Assembly: GCF_001544535.1 (NCBI RefSeq)
Contig: NZ_FCON02000042.1
Location: 1-60,415, forward strand
Source: Caballeronia choica
Lineage (GTDB): Bacteria; Pseudomonadota; Gammaproteobacteria; Burkholderiales; Burkholderiaceae
Reading direction: 5' to 3'
Length of the DNA: 60,415 bases
Shown: in pieces, positions 37,489 through 46,958 of the stretch
Layout: each line of letters opens with the position of its first letter
How positions within the stretch are numbered: the stretch's first letter is position 1
The notes under the pieces: generated by a model
The model's input: the letters and a program-made list of their open reading frames with translations, nothing else
The model's database searches: none
What the model was told of the DNA's origin: nothing
Made by a program: the position numbers and the translations under genes

Positions 37489-37550
37489 GTGGCAGGCTCG
37501 ACTGAATCGAGGAAGGTGGGCGTTCCGGTACGGGAATTCCGTTATGGAAT

Positions 37551-38570
37551 TCAAACTTTCAATATTTTGTTGCGGTTTTTCGACCAAATTGGCAGGTCGT
37601 AGCCTTTGCTGGCAATTGGATCTATTTCAAAATCTTTACCTAACAGCGTCCACTTTCCATTTTCGCCCTCTTTAGCCTTTGTAAACTGTGCGCTGGCCTT
37701 CCAAAACCAGTCTAGTCTTGCGATGGATACCCAGATACTGTCAGGTACATTGGGCCTGAACATCAGATGGGTCTGGAAATGTTCCTCAACCATGATTTCG
37801 TCGAATTTGAGATGCTCTTCCTTCGGCATATTCACGAACAACGGGGTCGCCGGACTGTCTTCCCCTTTTATTAGTGTTGACTCGCACGGCCATCGTGCTG
37901 TTATGAAGTCCTCTGGCTCGCCATCTTTTTGTTTAAACCTTGGGTCGGTACTTTCGCTCGTGCCATAGAACACGTCCTCGTCCAGCACCCACTCGCCGTC
38001 AGAACTCCCACTCATATTGACCAGTAAGTTCTTATTCAGGCTCTTTTGTCGATGTATTTTCATCAATTGAACGAAAGCATAGCTGCCCGCCTTCGACGGG
38101 GAGCCAATCAGCTTGGCAGTCCACTCGATACCCGGTTTTTTCGTCGATTTTAGACCGCCAAATGTCAGGTAAAGCGCACCCTGTTGATGAAACTCGCTGT
38201 CAACGAGGCCAATATGAATGTCATCTGTCTTTGCGGAGAATTCGACGATTTTAGCGGTCGATATCGAGATATTTAAATTAGCGGCATGTGTTTTTCCATC
38301 TATTTTTACATCAAAAATGACTCTTGCTTGCCCCGTACATGTAAAGCACCAGGACGCCGTGATGCCATCCCCTATGGTTGCAAGCGTCTCCGTGGACCTG
38401 TTGTTTGTCATCTGAAAGTCGCCGCAAACTGCGGCGCCTGATACATGCCAACGTGGATCGACTACGATGCCTTTAGAGCAGGTAACAGAAAAATTCAGAC
38501 GCTCGCCAACGCATGCATCATAAGATTTATCAGTCGCTTTGCCGTTTACATTAATCGTGAGGTCTGCCAT
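37551..38570 (-). CDS. Orphan protein of unknown function, AT-rich gene
   Basis: This 339-residue protein starts at ATG 38570 with a strong GGAGAGAAAG site. The first 110 residues look beta-rich and Ig-like (MADLTINVNGKATDKSYDAC, ERLNFSVTCSKGIVVDPRW, ARVIFDVKIDGKTHAANLN). The middle has GALYLTFGGLKSTKKPGIEW, and the C-terminus is aromatic and charged (DSIWVSIARLDWFWKASAQF). There is no signal peptide or membrane segment. Codon use is clearly more AT-rich than neighbours, suggesting recent transfer. It lies on the same strand as, and 0.8 kb downstream of, the caspase-CHAT operon, but a link is only a hypothesis. No family recognised. Confidence 0.75.
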   Translation of the reverse strand: MADLTINVNGKATDKSYDACVGERLNFSVTCSKGIVVDPRWHVSGAAVCGDFQMTNNRSTETLATIGDGITASWCFTCTGQARVIFDVKIDGKTHAANLNISISTAKIVEFSAKTDDIHIGLVDSEFHQQGALYLTFGGLKSTKKPGIEWTAKLIGSPSKAGSYAFVQLMKIHRQKSLNKNLLVNMSGSSDGEWVLDEDVFYGTSESTDPRFKQKDGEPEDFITARWPCESTLIKGEDSPATPLFVNMPKEEHLKFDEIMVEEHFQTHLMFRPNVPDSIWVSIARLDWFWKASAQFTKAKEGENGKWTLLGKDFEIDPIASKGYDLPIWSKNRNKILKV

Positions 38571-39403
38571 TTCTTTCTCTCCTGGTTTCCTGATTACTGT
38601 CGCGCATCGGAAAATACGTTCTACGCGGGTGAAACCGAATGGCGGGTGCATGGTGCCGGGCCAATCAGCGAATGCGCCCGGCGAATTCAGTTCTGAAGTG
38701 CATCATCTGATACCGTGGAGCGGCCCAGCCGCGACTTACGCACGGGCCAAAACAAACGCTACCAGATTCAGCACTTCCACGGCGAAAAGAGGGTCGTCCG
38801 CGGTGGCAGTCACGGTGAAATCGCGAGAGGACTGCTGAGCTGATCGCAACCGGCAAAGTGGAGACAAGCGTGCGTCGATCGTTTGCATATCCGCCACGGA
38901 CGTGTTAGCGGTCCAACGATAGCAATGTTCGATCACGCGCCGTCCTATGTGGCGGAGTGAATGGCGGAAGTACAACCGGAAACTGCCTTTGATTTCTTCA
39001 CCGGGTCGGAGGGCCGGAGTGGGTCGTTGCTGTCTCCCCAACGTCCCAACGCGAGCAACGCTGCCGCTCAAACTACTCGGGAGTCTGATGTCAGCAAAGC
39101 CGACCATAGCTGCAGTTGGCCTGGTCGCGCCAGCGGCAGCTATGGCCGAAATGCTTCGATAGGACATTCGCCCGATTTGGGACATGGAGCAGCCGTTCGA
39201 ATGACGAACCTGTGGGATCGGCGAACGGCAACAATTCGCCGACCTGAGACGACGGCCACGTTCGCGAGCGGGTTCCCGATCACCTCATAGTGCCGCTCGG
39301 GCCGCATGACGCACACGATCCCTTGGCTCTTCCTGGACAACCCGCTGCAGATGCCATACCGGGGCCCAGTCGGCATTGCTGAGACCACCGGCGCCCGCAG
39401 TCG
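38571..39403. other. Gene-poor stretch (833 bases)
   Basis: No gene was recognised in either strand. It holds a 10-bp inverted repeat (39104-39145) and degraded-looking sequence similar in style to other gaps in this region. Confidence 0.35.
39104..39145. repeat. Inverted repeat CCATAGCTGC / GCAGCTATGG
   Basis: Perfect 10-bp arms are separated by 22 bases in noncoding DNA between the orphan gene and the CHAT gene. Function unknown. Confidence 0.35.
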
Positions 39404-42400
39404 TCAGGCATAGACGCCGCCGAAGCATTGAGTGAATACGCACAGGTGGTCGACGAGCGCGCGATGAAGCGCAGGCCACTTCCCGCGAGTCTCGACCAGG
39501 TGCAGGGCTGCGGCGCCGGAGAACTGTTCGCGCGCGGTACTGCTCTCGCACCACGCCCGGGAGAACGCACGGTGTGTCTCGGATGAGAGCATCTGTGAGC
39601 CGCCAAGCACTTTCGCGAGCGAGGGTGGCAGCACCCAAACGCCGATGCTGCGTGTGAGCCGATAGGCTCGATCGGCCTTCGCGAGCGGATCGCCCGTCGG
39701 CGGACCCGCGTATTGGGCGCGAAGAAGCACTTCCTGCATCGCTGCCGCATAGGCTGGTGCAACGAGCTTGACGATCTGGGCCGGCCAAAGGCCAGACTTG
39801 AGTTCTCGCTTGGACTGATCGAGCGCGGCCGCGGCGGCAAGACCAACCACCCGGTGATGACGAAACAGGGCCATCAGCATGGGCATGTGAAAGTCGGAGA
39901 CGGGGGCCAGGCAGGCGACAACGCTGCCTGCGCCTTTGAGCTGCATCGCGCTGACGATTCCCATTGCATCGACACCGACGCCCTTGGAGACGATGCCGCC
40001 GACGCATGTGGAGCAGATGAACTCGTCGATGGTGCCCGGCAGGGATAGCAGGCCGCTCGGATCAAGCCGGGTGCCAGATTCCGCGTCCAAAAGCAAGACG
40101 GCGAAGCGGCTGCTGCCCTGACCCGAGGTCGCGCCGTGACAGGCCACTTGCACGCTGTGCGCATGATTGCCGGTCCGCAGGCGTTCTAGCGTTTCAAGTC
40201 CGTCTTGGACCCGTATGGCAACTTCCACGCCGCTCAGAAGGGCGGCCTCGGCCTGCACGAACGGGATGGGCACTGTCGTCGCCCAGGCGCAGTCGAAACC
40301 CACATCCAAAGCGACCATTGCGCTTCCGCGCGCGCTGCGGTTCGACCGGGTGGCCTCAAAGACGCGCAGGAAACCCGGCAGCGCGGCGTAGCAGCCGGTG
40401 CACTCGATCGGGCTGCCGACTTGCAGGGCCAGCCCTCGGAGCCCCGGTGCGTACACTACGTGGAGCCTGTCGACTCCGATGAGCCCGCCGGCGAGCGGCT
40501 TCCAGATGGCCGCAGCGGCATCCGTTTCCAGCCCGAAGAATTCGAATGATTTCGACGGAACGCCATTGCCCCGATCGGTCAGCAACCCCTCCGAATCTAT
40601 CTGATCGAGCTCCACACGTCCGCGCAGACCCTCGACGCGAGCCCCTTGGAAGCGCGGCCGCTCCAAGGCCGCGAAGGTCTCTTCCAGCGCCTCAAGTGCG
40701 GGGAGAGGCGTCACGTCATGGCCGGATCTGCGGAGCGTGATCGCAGCGACCTTCCGGTCGGCGAACTGGACCAGCAGCACCACCGCCTCGCCCTCACCGA
40801 GTTGGCGCTGGAGGTCTGATGTCGCGTGAGGTCTGGACCGTTGGCTGACTGGCAGACCTGGCTCTGCGATCCGCAGTTCGTCATGGGCGGCGCTCAGTTC
40901 GCTCACCGCTGCCTGCTCCTCGATGGCCACCTGCTTGCGACGTGCCAGCAGTTGCCTCCGGTAAAGTTTCGTCGTGGCGTGGTTTGGTCCGCCCGTGGCG
41001 ATACGCGCGCTAATCGTCTGAATGTCTGCGTCCAGCATCGTCAGCTGTATCCGTGCGTCGTGCAGCTTGCGTCGGGCGATGCCATAGCGCTCGCGTACTT
41101 TGCCGTGGGCGTCTTTGTCCTGGGCGCGGGAGTCCAGATCGGCTCTGGCCCATGCTGCCGACTCCAGCCCGTGCAGTGGCGCCAGCGCTCGAAGAAGGTC
41201 GTCCCGCTTGTGGGCCAGGCAGTGCCGAACCCATGTGTCGTGGAATGCGATGAATCCTTTCAGTAGGTGGAAGGAGGAGTCCTGGTTGAGGAGTTCCACC
41301 GTCTCCCACATCATCGAGCTGACACGAGCAAGGAGGGCCTCGAGTTCCATGTGCGCATCCAGCATGAGGAGCGCGGCCGCCAGCCGGGCGCAGCGATCGA
41401 AATCACGGGCGTCCAGAAATTGGCGAGCAAGAATCTGCACGCCGACGCGACTCGCATGTTCGAGCGACTTGGGCCTATCGCCCGCGCTGTAGAGGGCCTC
41501 GGCCAGGCTCAGTCGAACCTCCAGCGTGTCCGGGTGATCCTTTCCCAGCACAGCCGCCGTCTTCGGCTCTATGTCCTCGTACAGCGCGCAGGCCTCGGCG
41601 TGCTTGCCCTGCTTGCTGAGCATGTTCGCGAGATCGTTCGCGGCTTGGAGTGTCTGTGGATGGTCCGGGCCATTGTCTCTAGCGCGGAGAGCCAGGATCC
41701 GGCGTTGCAGACGGATAGCTTGGGCGTAGCGCATGCGACCATGCAGAACCGCTGCGTAGGAAGCCATCGACGTGACGGTATCAGGATGTTCGGCGCGGAG
41801 CGTCTCCTCGCGCAGCCGCCACGCGCGTCGCGCCAGCCTGCCGGCGGCGGGCAGATCTCCTTGCTCCCTCAGCAAGTCGGCCAGGTTGGTCAGTGCCATC
41901 AGCGCATCGGGATTGCCATCCCGCACGCCGGCTCCGTGATCCCGGACCACGCGGCGCAGCAGGTGCGTCGCCTCCGTGAAGTGACCCAGATCCCGGAGCG
42001 TGCCCGCCAGGTTGTTTGCCGCGATGAGCGTGTTCGGGTGGGACCTGCCGTCGCGCCGGCGCCGTTCGCGGAGGACCTCGCGCTCAAGGGCCAGGGCCTG
42101 TGGGAACTGACCGAGCGCGTAGAGCGTCGTCGCGAGGTTCGCGACAGCCGTCACGGTCTCCGGGTGGTCGGGCATCGTCGCCTGCCGGCGGGCCAGGATA
42201 TGCTCCTGCAGACGGAGCGCCCCCTGCAAGTCGCCGAGCCGCTGCAGTAGCTCGGCAGCGTTGTTGGCTGATGAGAGCGTGTCGGCGTGGTCCGGGCCCA
42301 GTTCTGGTGATTCGGTTCGATCGCGGATCACACGCTGCACCAGTCGTAGCGCGCCCTTGTAGTCCCCGGCCATCTTCATGGCGTCGGCCATGTTGCTCTC

Positions 42401-42952
42401 GGTCGTGAGCGTCTGAGGGTCCTTGCCTTTGCCGGGTCGCGCTCGCCTGTTCGCCTCGATGAGCGGCTTGAGGATGTCCATGGCACCCCGAAAATCGCCC
42501 CGGTCCAACAGCAGGACCGCGATGTCGTTACGGTTGTCGAGTGCCTCCGGGTCGCTGTCGGCGACATCTGCCAACTGCTCCTGAACGAATCGCAGGGCGT
42601 TCAGCGACTCCTCGAATTCGCCGTCCTCGCGCCGGGCCAGGCCCCAGTGACGCAGGATCGTCAGCGTATCTCGGTCCGCGAGCGAACTGAACTGCAGCCT
42701 GCAGCGCAGGGCAAGGGCGAACGCTGCCGACGCAGCATGTGTGACGCCTTCTCTGTACGCCGACGCGCCCAGGACGTGAAGACGTTCCGCCATGGCTTGT
42801 GCCTTGGCTTCCAGAGAACCCAGCCGTTTCGAGCCGTCGGCCGCCTGTTCAATGGGGAGATCTGCGAGTTCCGCCGCCATCGCCTCCAGCAGTGCGTTTT
42901 CGCTTGGAGGAAGAGGGGCGCGACTGTCGAACGAACGAAGGAAGTCATGCAT
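39404..42952 (-). CDS. TPR-CHAT domain protease
   Basis: This 1182-residue cytoplasmic protein has tandem tetratricopeptide repeats of the TPR_10/Kinesin-light-chain style (about 85-490; units such as HPNTLIAANNLAGTLRDLGH and HPETVTAVANLATTLYALGQ). A helical linker with coiled coil (about 600-690) and a C-terminal CHAT domain (about 760-1130) follow. CHAT is a caspase-clan cysteine protease; the dyad is intact, with His939 in VQVACHGAT and Cys983 in FICSTCVGG. TPRs usually sense or hold partners and keep CHAT inactive until triggered. It is the last gene of a four-gene operon, 124 bases after the unknown gene. No strong ribosome site precedes ATG 42952. Domain calls are firm; the biological role is inferred. 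Confidence 0.9.
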   Translation of the reverse strand: MHDFLRSFDSRAPLPPSENALLEAMAAELADLPIEQAADGSKRLGSLEAKAQAMAERLHVLGASAYREGVTHAASAAFALALRCRLQFSSLADRDTLTILRHWGLARREDGEFEESLNALRFVQEQLADVADSDPEALDNRNDIAVLLLDRGDFRGAMDILKPLIEANRRARPGKGKDPQTLTTESNMADAMKMAGDYKGALRLVQRVIRDRTESPELGPDHADTLSSANNAAELLQRLGDLQGALRLQEHILARRQATMPDHPETVTAVANLATTLYALGQFPQALALEREVLRERRRRDGRSHPNTLIAANNLAGTLRDLGHFTEATHLLRRVVRDHGAGVRDGNPDALMALTNLADLLREQGDLPAAGRLARRAWRLREETLRAEHPDTVTSMASYAAVLHGRMRYAQAIRLQRRILALRARDNGPDHPQTLQAANDLANMLSKQGKHAEACALYEDIEPKTAAVLGKDHPDTLEVRLSLAEALYSAGDRPKSLEHASRVGVQILARQFLDARDFDRCARLAAALLMLDAHMELEALLARVSSMMWETVELLNQDSSFHLLKGFIAFHDTWVRHCLAHKRDDLLRALAPLHGLESAAWARADLDSRAQDKDAHGKVRERYGIARRKLHDARIQLTMLDADIQTISARIATGGPNHATTKLYRRQLLARRKQVAIEEQAAVSELSAAHDELRIAEPGLPVSQRSRPHATSDLQRQLGEGEAVVLLVQFADRKVAAITLRRSGHDVTPLPALEALEETFAALERPRFQGARVEGLRGRVELDQIDSEGLLTDRGNGVPSKSFEFFGLETDAAAAIWKPLAGGLIGVDRLHVVYAPGLRGLALQVGSPIECTGCYAALPGFLRVFEATRSNRSARGSAMVALDVGFDCAWATTVPIPFVQAEAALLSGVEVAIRVQDGLETLERLRTGNHAHSVQVACHGATSGQGSSRFAVLLLDAESGTRLDPSGLLSLPGTIDEFICSTCVGGIVSKGVGVDAMGIVSAMQLKGAGSVVACLAPVSDFHMPMLMALFRHHRVVGLAAAAALDQSKRELKSGLWPAQIVKLVAPAYAAAMQEVLLRAQYAGPPTGDPLAKADRAYRLTRSIGVWVLPPSLAKVLGGSQMLSSETHRAFSRAWCESSTAREQFSGAAALHLVETRGKWPALHRALVDHLCVFTQCFGGVYA

Positions 42953-43076
42953 CTGCGAAGGGCATCTGGTGAGTGAGGCGACATGCGAGCAGCGCTTTGC
43001 GAGTGTGTCCGAAGCAGGCGGACCATACCGCCTAAGGCGGCAGCGTAGCCTCGGTTAGTGACGCGAGCGGCCGGGA

Positions 43077-44552
43077 TCACTCATCTCCGTCGAACACCAT
43101 GAATGCGTTGCGCTCTCGCTGCGCGTCCCAGTCGCTTCCGTCGGCCGGCATCGACAAGGTGTCCAGGCCGAGCGCGTTCGCCCCGACTTCGCGGAACAAG
43201 TGCAGACCTTCCTCCGCGGGCAGGCCGTATTGCCGGGAGAACCCCAGCCGCAAAAGATCGTCCGTGGATGTCGACTTGGTTGACTTTACCAGTGCGCGCT
43301 CAAGGGAAGGCGCGATCGTTCCGAAGTCTGCCGAACGGTCGATTGCCTGGCCAATGCCCAGCCGAGGCTCGTTTGCGAGCGGTGCCGGCTCGTTGGCGTT
43401 GCCGTAGAGACGGGTCCACGATGGCTCCGCCGGACTCCGACCATAGAAGGAGAAGTAAGCACCCTTCAAGGCGCGCGCCTGCAGATAGGCGCGCGCGGCC
43501 TGGTACCTCATCTGGAAGCTTTTCGACTCGCTCTTGCCTCGGTGTATCGCGGCCATCGTCTCGACGAGGATGGAGAGCCCCATCGAGAACACGGGCAGGC
43601 CGCGCTCCATGGCTTGCGCGATGTACTTGCGAACGCGCTGTTGATCCGGGTTCTTGCGCTGCAGCGCGAGTGCCGCCGCCACGATAGGCCCGTCGGCGAG
43701 GTCGGGGAACCAGTTCACGAGGTTGGTGACCCACAGTCGACGGTCATCCAGGCGGTTCATCTTGAGCAGCACGTACGCGCCCGCAGCTGCCGACACCGGG
43801 TCTTCCATCTTCTTGTAGAGCGCGACATCGGCTGCGTGCCAGGCCTCCGCGAGGCGGTCGGCTTCTGTGGCGGCGCCGCTGGTGAGATACGACATGATCA
43901 GTTCGTTGACTGGGTTCGTCCGGCCAACTGTCACGTCGATGGAATCGCCGTCTTCCGCTGCGCGGCGCGTGAGCGCTATCTGGACCTGCCCCTGCGGCGG
44001 AAGCGATACTAGTCGCCAGGCCACGTCGTCGCCGCCCACCTGAAGGACGTGAGGAAAGGCCGGGACGTCAAGGACAATCAGGCGCGCACCGTCGCCTCTC
44101 AGCTGTTCTTGGGGCCGCATGTCTGTAGCAACCCAGCGACCGGCGCGCAGCGCCCATACGGTGACCCATACGGGTCCGACTCTGCGTGCCCGAACTTGCA
44201 CGTCGCCTCTGAAGACCGGCGAATTCAGGTGTTCCAGTGACCTGAACGGCGTCACCCACCGCAGCCACTCGTGAGGGCTGTTGGCTCCTGCAACCAAGGT
44301 CACGCCGTTCGAGCCGTCTTCGAGCTTCGTGGACGACTGCAATTGCTCGCCGTCGGGGCGTACTGCCACCACGTGCACGCGAGGCATGTCATTGGCCGCC
44401 TCGGCCAGGATGACAGTAGCTGGTTCCCTCGGGGAGACGACCCCGTGACCCACTGGTTCACCATTGGGACCATACACATTAAAGGGCAGCGCGAGCAGTC
44501 GCGCATCGGAGAGGTCTCCGGGCACGGGCATGGTCACAGTCAGTTCACGCAT
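43077..44552 (-). CDS. Unknown protein of the caspase-CHAT operon
   Basis: This 491-residue protein has no signal or membrane segment. Residues 1-220 look beta-rich (MRELTVTMPVP, VQVRARRVGPVWVTVWAL, VAWRLVSLPPQGQVQIALTRR), perhaps one or two beta sandwiches. Residues 230-490 look helical and repeat-like (ADRLAEAWHAADVALYKKMEDPVSAAAGAYVLLKMNRL). ATG 44552 is preceded by GAGGA overlapping the caspase stop, so translation is probably coupled. An ATG six bases earlier is less well placed. Because it sits between caspase and CHAT genes, it may be an adaptor or inhibitor. I recognise no family. Confidence 0.8.
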   Translation of the reverse strand: MRELTVTMPVPGDLSDARLLALPFNVYGPNGEPVGHGVVSPREPATVILAEAANDMPRVHVVAVRPDGEQLQSSTKLEDGSNGVTLVAGANSPHEWLRWVTPFRSLEHLNSPVFRGDVQVRARRVGPVWVTVWALRAGRWVATDMRPQEQLRGDGARLIVLDVPAFPHVLQVGGDDVAWRLVSLPPQGQVQIALTRRAAEDGDSIDVTVGRTNPVNELIMSYLTSGAATEADRLAEAWHAADVALYKKMEDPVSAAAGAYVLLKMNRLDDRRLWVTNLVNWFPDLADGPIVAAALALQRKNPDQQRVRKYIAQAMERGLPVFSMGLSILVETMAAIHRGKSESKSFQMRYQAARAYLQARALKGAYFSFYGRSPAEPSWTRLYGNANEPAPLANEPRLGIGQAIDRSADFGTIAPSLERALVKSTKSTSTDDLLRLGFSRQYGLPAEEGLHLFREVGANALGLDTLSMPADGSDWDAQRERNAFMVFDGDE

Positions 44553-44561
44553 GACCATTCC

Positions 44562-45746
44562 TCAGGGAATCTGGAAACGGCGGGAATACACGGCTTGCGC
44601 GAGCAGTCGTTCGGCGTCGATCTTCTCTGCGACTCCACCACCGACGCCATAGGTCCACTCGCCTTGCGGTACGACAAACTTTGCGGGGCCGGCGGTCAGT
44701 GCCTGTGAATGGCGTGATGAGCCGTTGCGCTCCATGAAGGCCTGTGCGACTGGCCGGTATCCGCGAGGGTCAACGTCGAGTTCGACAAGCACGGATGGTC
44801 GTCGGGTCAGGACGTGCAGCGGCATGTCCCAGGAGCCTTCGCCTTGGGGTGACCCGAGCTTCTGAACGTTGTCCTCCTCCCCAGCTTGCCGCAGCCGGTT
44901 CAGGAACAGGCCGGTCGCCGCACGAAGCTGCGACACCGTCACGTCGAAGAGCACGTCGGGACCGGGGCGCTGCTGGCCGCAGTGACCGCGCAAGGCTTGG
45001 AGGAGGGCGGTCGTGAAGCGTGCCGTGCCTTGTGGGTCGGCATACGCGAGGCGGTTCGTCGTTGTCGCACGAAGTACCGCCCAATCAGTGCACAGAGCAT
45101 CTCCGGTCCGGGGACCGTTGATCAACGGCTGCGGCGCTGCGATCTGGAAGAGTACCTGCGGACTGAACTCCATGCAGGCATCGATCAGGAAGAGCAGGTT
45201 CGCGCGCGTCTTGCGGATGGAGACGTGGCAGGTGTTGGACACATGAAAGGCTGCCTGCCAGGGATCCTCGGGGTCTTCGCCGAAGTCGTCGGCAATGAGG
45301 TACTGATCGACACCGTCGCCTACGCCGTGGCCGCAAAAGTAGAAGATGCCGCGGCTTTGAGGGTTTGTCGCTAGCCTCGCAAGCCAGCGCTTGTACGCGT
45401 CGCGCACGTTCGGCAGCGTGGATCGAGTCACCGGCTTCACGACATTGGCGGGCGTCGTGTAGTCGCCTGCGGGTGACGCGAGCATCTCCACGCTGCCCAG
45501 TGGGGCTTCGGGGTTGTTGAACGCCTGGTCGGGCGGTTGGCCCGCAGCGGGACTAATGCCGTCGGCGCCACCGAGGAACCAGTTCGCCATCGACTCCACG
45601 GAACGCCGAGGAGACCCGAGCGGTGACCCGTCGCCGAAACCCGCGGCGGCGAGCTTGGGGTAGGTCTCGCAGCCGACAAGCAGCGCATGCGTGGCGGTTC
45701 GCGCTGGATCCTGTTTGATTGCATCCGACTCGAAGATCAGGCCCAT
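44562..45746 (-). CDS. Caspase family (peptidase C14-like) protease
   Basis: This 394-residue protein has a caspase p20-like fold beginning HALLVGCETYPKLA. The catalytic dyad is His140 in IFYFCGHGVGDG and Cys191 in LLFLIDACMEF. The start of the chain has the spaced loops typical of prokaryotic caspases (SPRRSVESMANWFLGG). The C-terminal 100 residues form a beta-rich extension (PSVLVELDVDPRGYRPVA) that resembles the front of the next protein in style. ATG 45746 follows AGGAGG that overlaps the stop of the hydrolase gene; the gap is 9 bases on each side, so coupling is likely. It probably cleaves a partner protein on activation; the target is unknown. Confidence 0.88.
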   Translation of the reverse strand: MGLIFESDAIKQDPARTATHALLVGCETYPKLAAAGFGDGSPLGSPRRSVESMANWFLGGADGISPAAGQPPDQAFNNPEAPLGSVEMLASPAGDYTTPANVVKPVTRSTLPNVRDAYKRWLARLATNPQSRGIFYFCGHGVGDGVDQYLIADDFGEDPEDPWQAAFHVSNTCHVSIRKTRANLLFLIDACMEFSPQVLFQIAAPQPLINGPRTGDALCTDWAVLRATTTNRLAYADPQGTARFTTALLQALRGHCGQQRPGPDVLFDVTVSQLRAATGLFLNRLRQAGEEDNVQKLGSPQGEGSWDMPLHVLTRRPSVLVELDVDPRGYRPVAQAFMERNGSSRHSQALTAGPAKFVVPQGEWTYGVGGGVAEKIDAERLLAQAVYSRRFQIP

Positions 45747-45755
45747 CGATGCCTC

Positions 45756-46958
45756 CTACGACAGGCGCATGGCCAAGCGTTTGTAGAAGCTTGGGCGGGC
45801 GAAGTAGCCGCCGTGCGCCTGCAGAAGACCGTACCCTGTGTCGAAGCGGTAGTCGTCCGGTCCGTCGAACACCGTCGTGGTCCGGAAGGAAAACACATCA
45901 TTGGTGTCGAACACGTTGAGCCACTTGCCGAAGGCCTTGGGTTTACCGAGTCGGTCCTTCGGTGGGTTCGCGGGCATGTTGCTTTTGCTCGCCCTGTACA
46001 ACGTCATCTCCTCGAACAGGGCGATCTGGGAGCCCACCGAGACGAACATGTCGAAGTTCAGGTCCGGCTTGAAGTACGAGACGATGTCGTAGAGGATGAC
46101 GCCGCCCAGGCTGTGTCCAATGACGACGAGTTTATCGTCGCCCGGGCGTCTTGCCGCTTCTGCCTTGGTGAGGTCCGCCAGGACCTGCTGAACGATGGGT
46201 CCGGGTTGCTCAGCGGTCCCACGCTCCGAGAGATACACGAAGATATCCCCGAGGAAGCGGGAAGCCTTCTCGTGCGTGCTTTGACGCCCGACTCCCACGA
46301 GAAGCGCTGTGGCAGCGTCTCCAGGGGCCGAGCCCAGCCTGCTCACCGCCTCCTTGAACGACTGGTACCAGTCTTTGAGGCCGAGCGACTCAATGGCTCG
46401 CCCGGGCGGTGCGGTCCGGTAGGGCTGGATCTCCTTGAGCAGGGTCTGGATGAAGTCGACGTTGCTCAGTGAAGGGCTGGCCAACGCCCATTGCGGCGCC
46501 GGGTGATCCTTAGCATAGGCCAGGGATGCGAGATAACCTTCGACTACGTCGCCATAGCCTGAACCCTTTGGGGCCACAGCAGATGCGGTGTCCCAGGCCA
46601 GATCGATCGCCTCCTCGAAGCTCCGCTCGCGACTGACCTCGCCGAGGCTTACCGCGCCTGGCCCGTACTGGTGACGTGCCTCACCCATCCAGAGCTCCAA
46701 GTCCGCGGAACCTGGGCCGGGCTTCTTCAAGCTGAGCGTCTCGACTGTGTTCGATGAACCGGGCAGCGAGGCTTGCTTCCACCGAAAGCGCACGCCGTTT
46801 CCACCCCAGTAGGGGAAGTAGGTCGCAAGCTGCGTGGGATCGAGGCCGATTCGCGGCGCGAGGAGGCTCTCGAGGAAGCCGCGGATCCTCTCGACCCCCT
46901 CGTCATAGTCGGCATCCTCACGTCGATTGTTGACACCATGGACAAACACGATCGGCAT
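45756..46958 (-). CDS. Alpha/beta hydrolase (lipase/esterase-like), first gene of caspase-CHAT operon
   Basis: This 400-residue protein opens MPIVFVHGVNNRREDADYD, with the oxyanion-hole motif FVHGVNN. The nucleophile elbow is GHSLGG at 281-286 with Ser283. Late aspartate and histidine candidates lie in VFDTNDVFSF and LLQAHGGYF. No signal peptide is present. GGGAGGACCGAA precedes ATG 46958; the frame stays open for 190 codons upstream but without a better start. As first gene of the operon it is the most likely effector: a lipid- or ester-cleaving enzyme that the proteases could switch on. Substrate and the effector role are inferred. Confidence 0.87.
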   Translation of the reverse strand: MPIVFVHGVNNRREDADYDEGVERIRGFLESLLAPRIGLDPTQLATYFPYWGGNGVRFRWKQASLPGSSNTVETLSLKKPGPGSADLELWMGEARHQYGPGAVSLGEVSRERSFEEAIDLAWDTASAVAPKGSGYGDVVEGYLASLAYAKDHPAPQWALASPSLSNVDFIQTLLKEIQPYRTAPPGRAIESLGLKDWYQSFKEAVSRLGSAPGDAATALLVGVGRQSTHEKASRFLGDIFVYLSERGTAEQPGPIVQQVLADLTKAEAARRPGDDKLVVIGHSLGGVILYDIVSYFKPDLNFDMFVSVGSQIALFEEMTLYRASKSNMPANPPKDRLGKPKAFGKWLNVFDTNDVFSFRTTTVFDGPDDYRFDTGYGLLQAHGGYFARPSFYKRLAMRLS

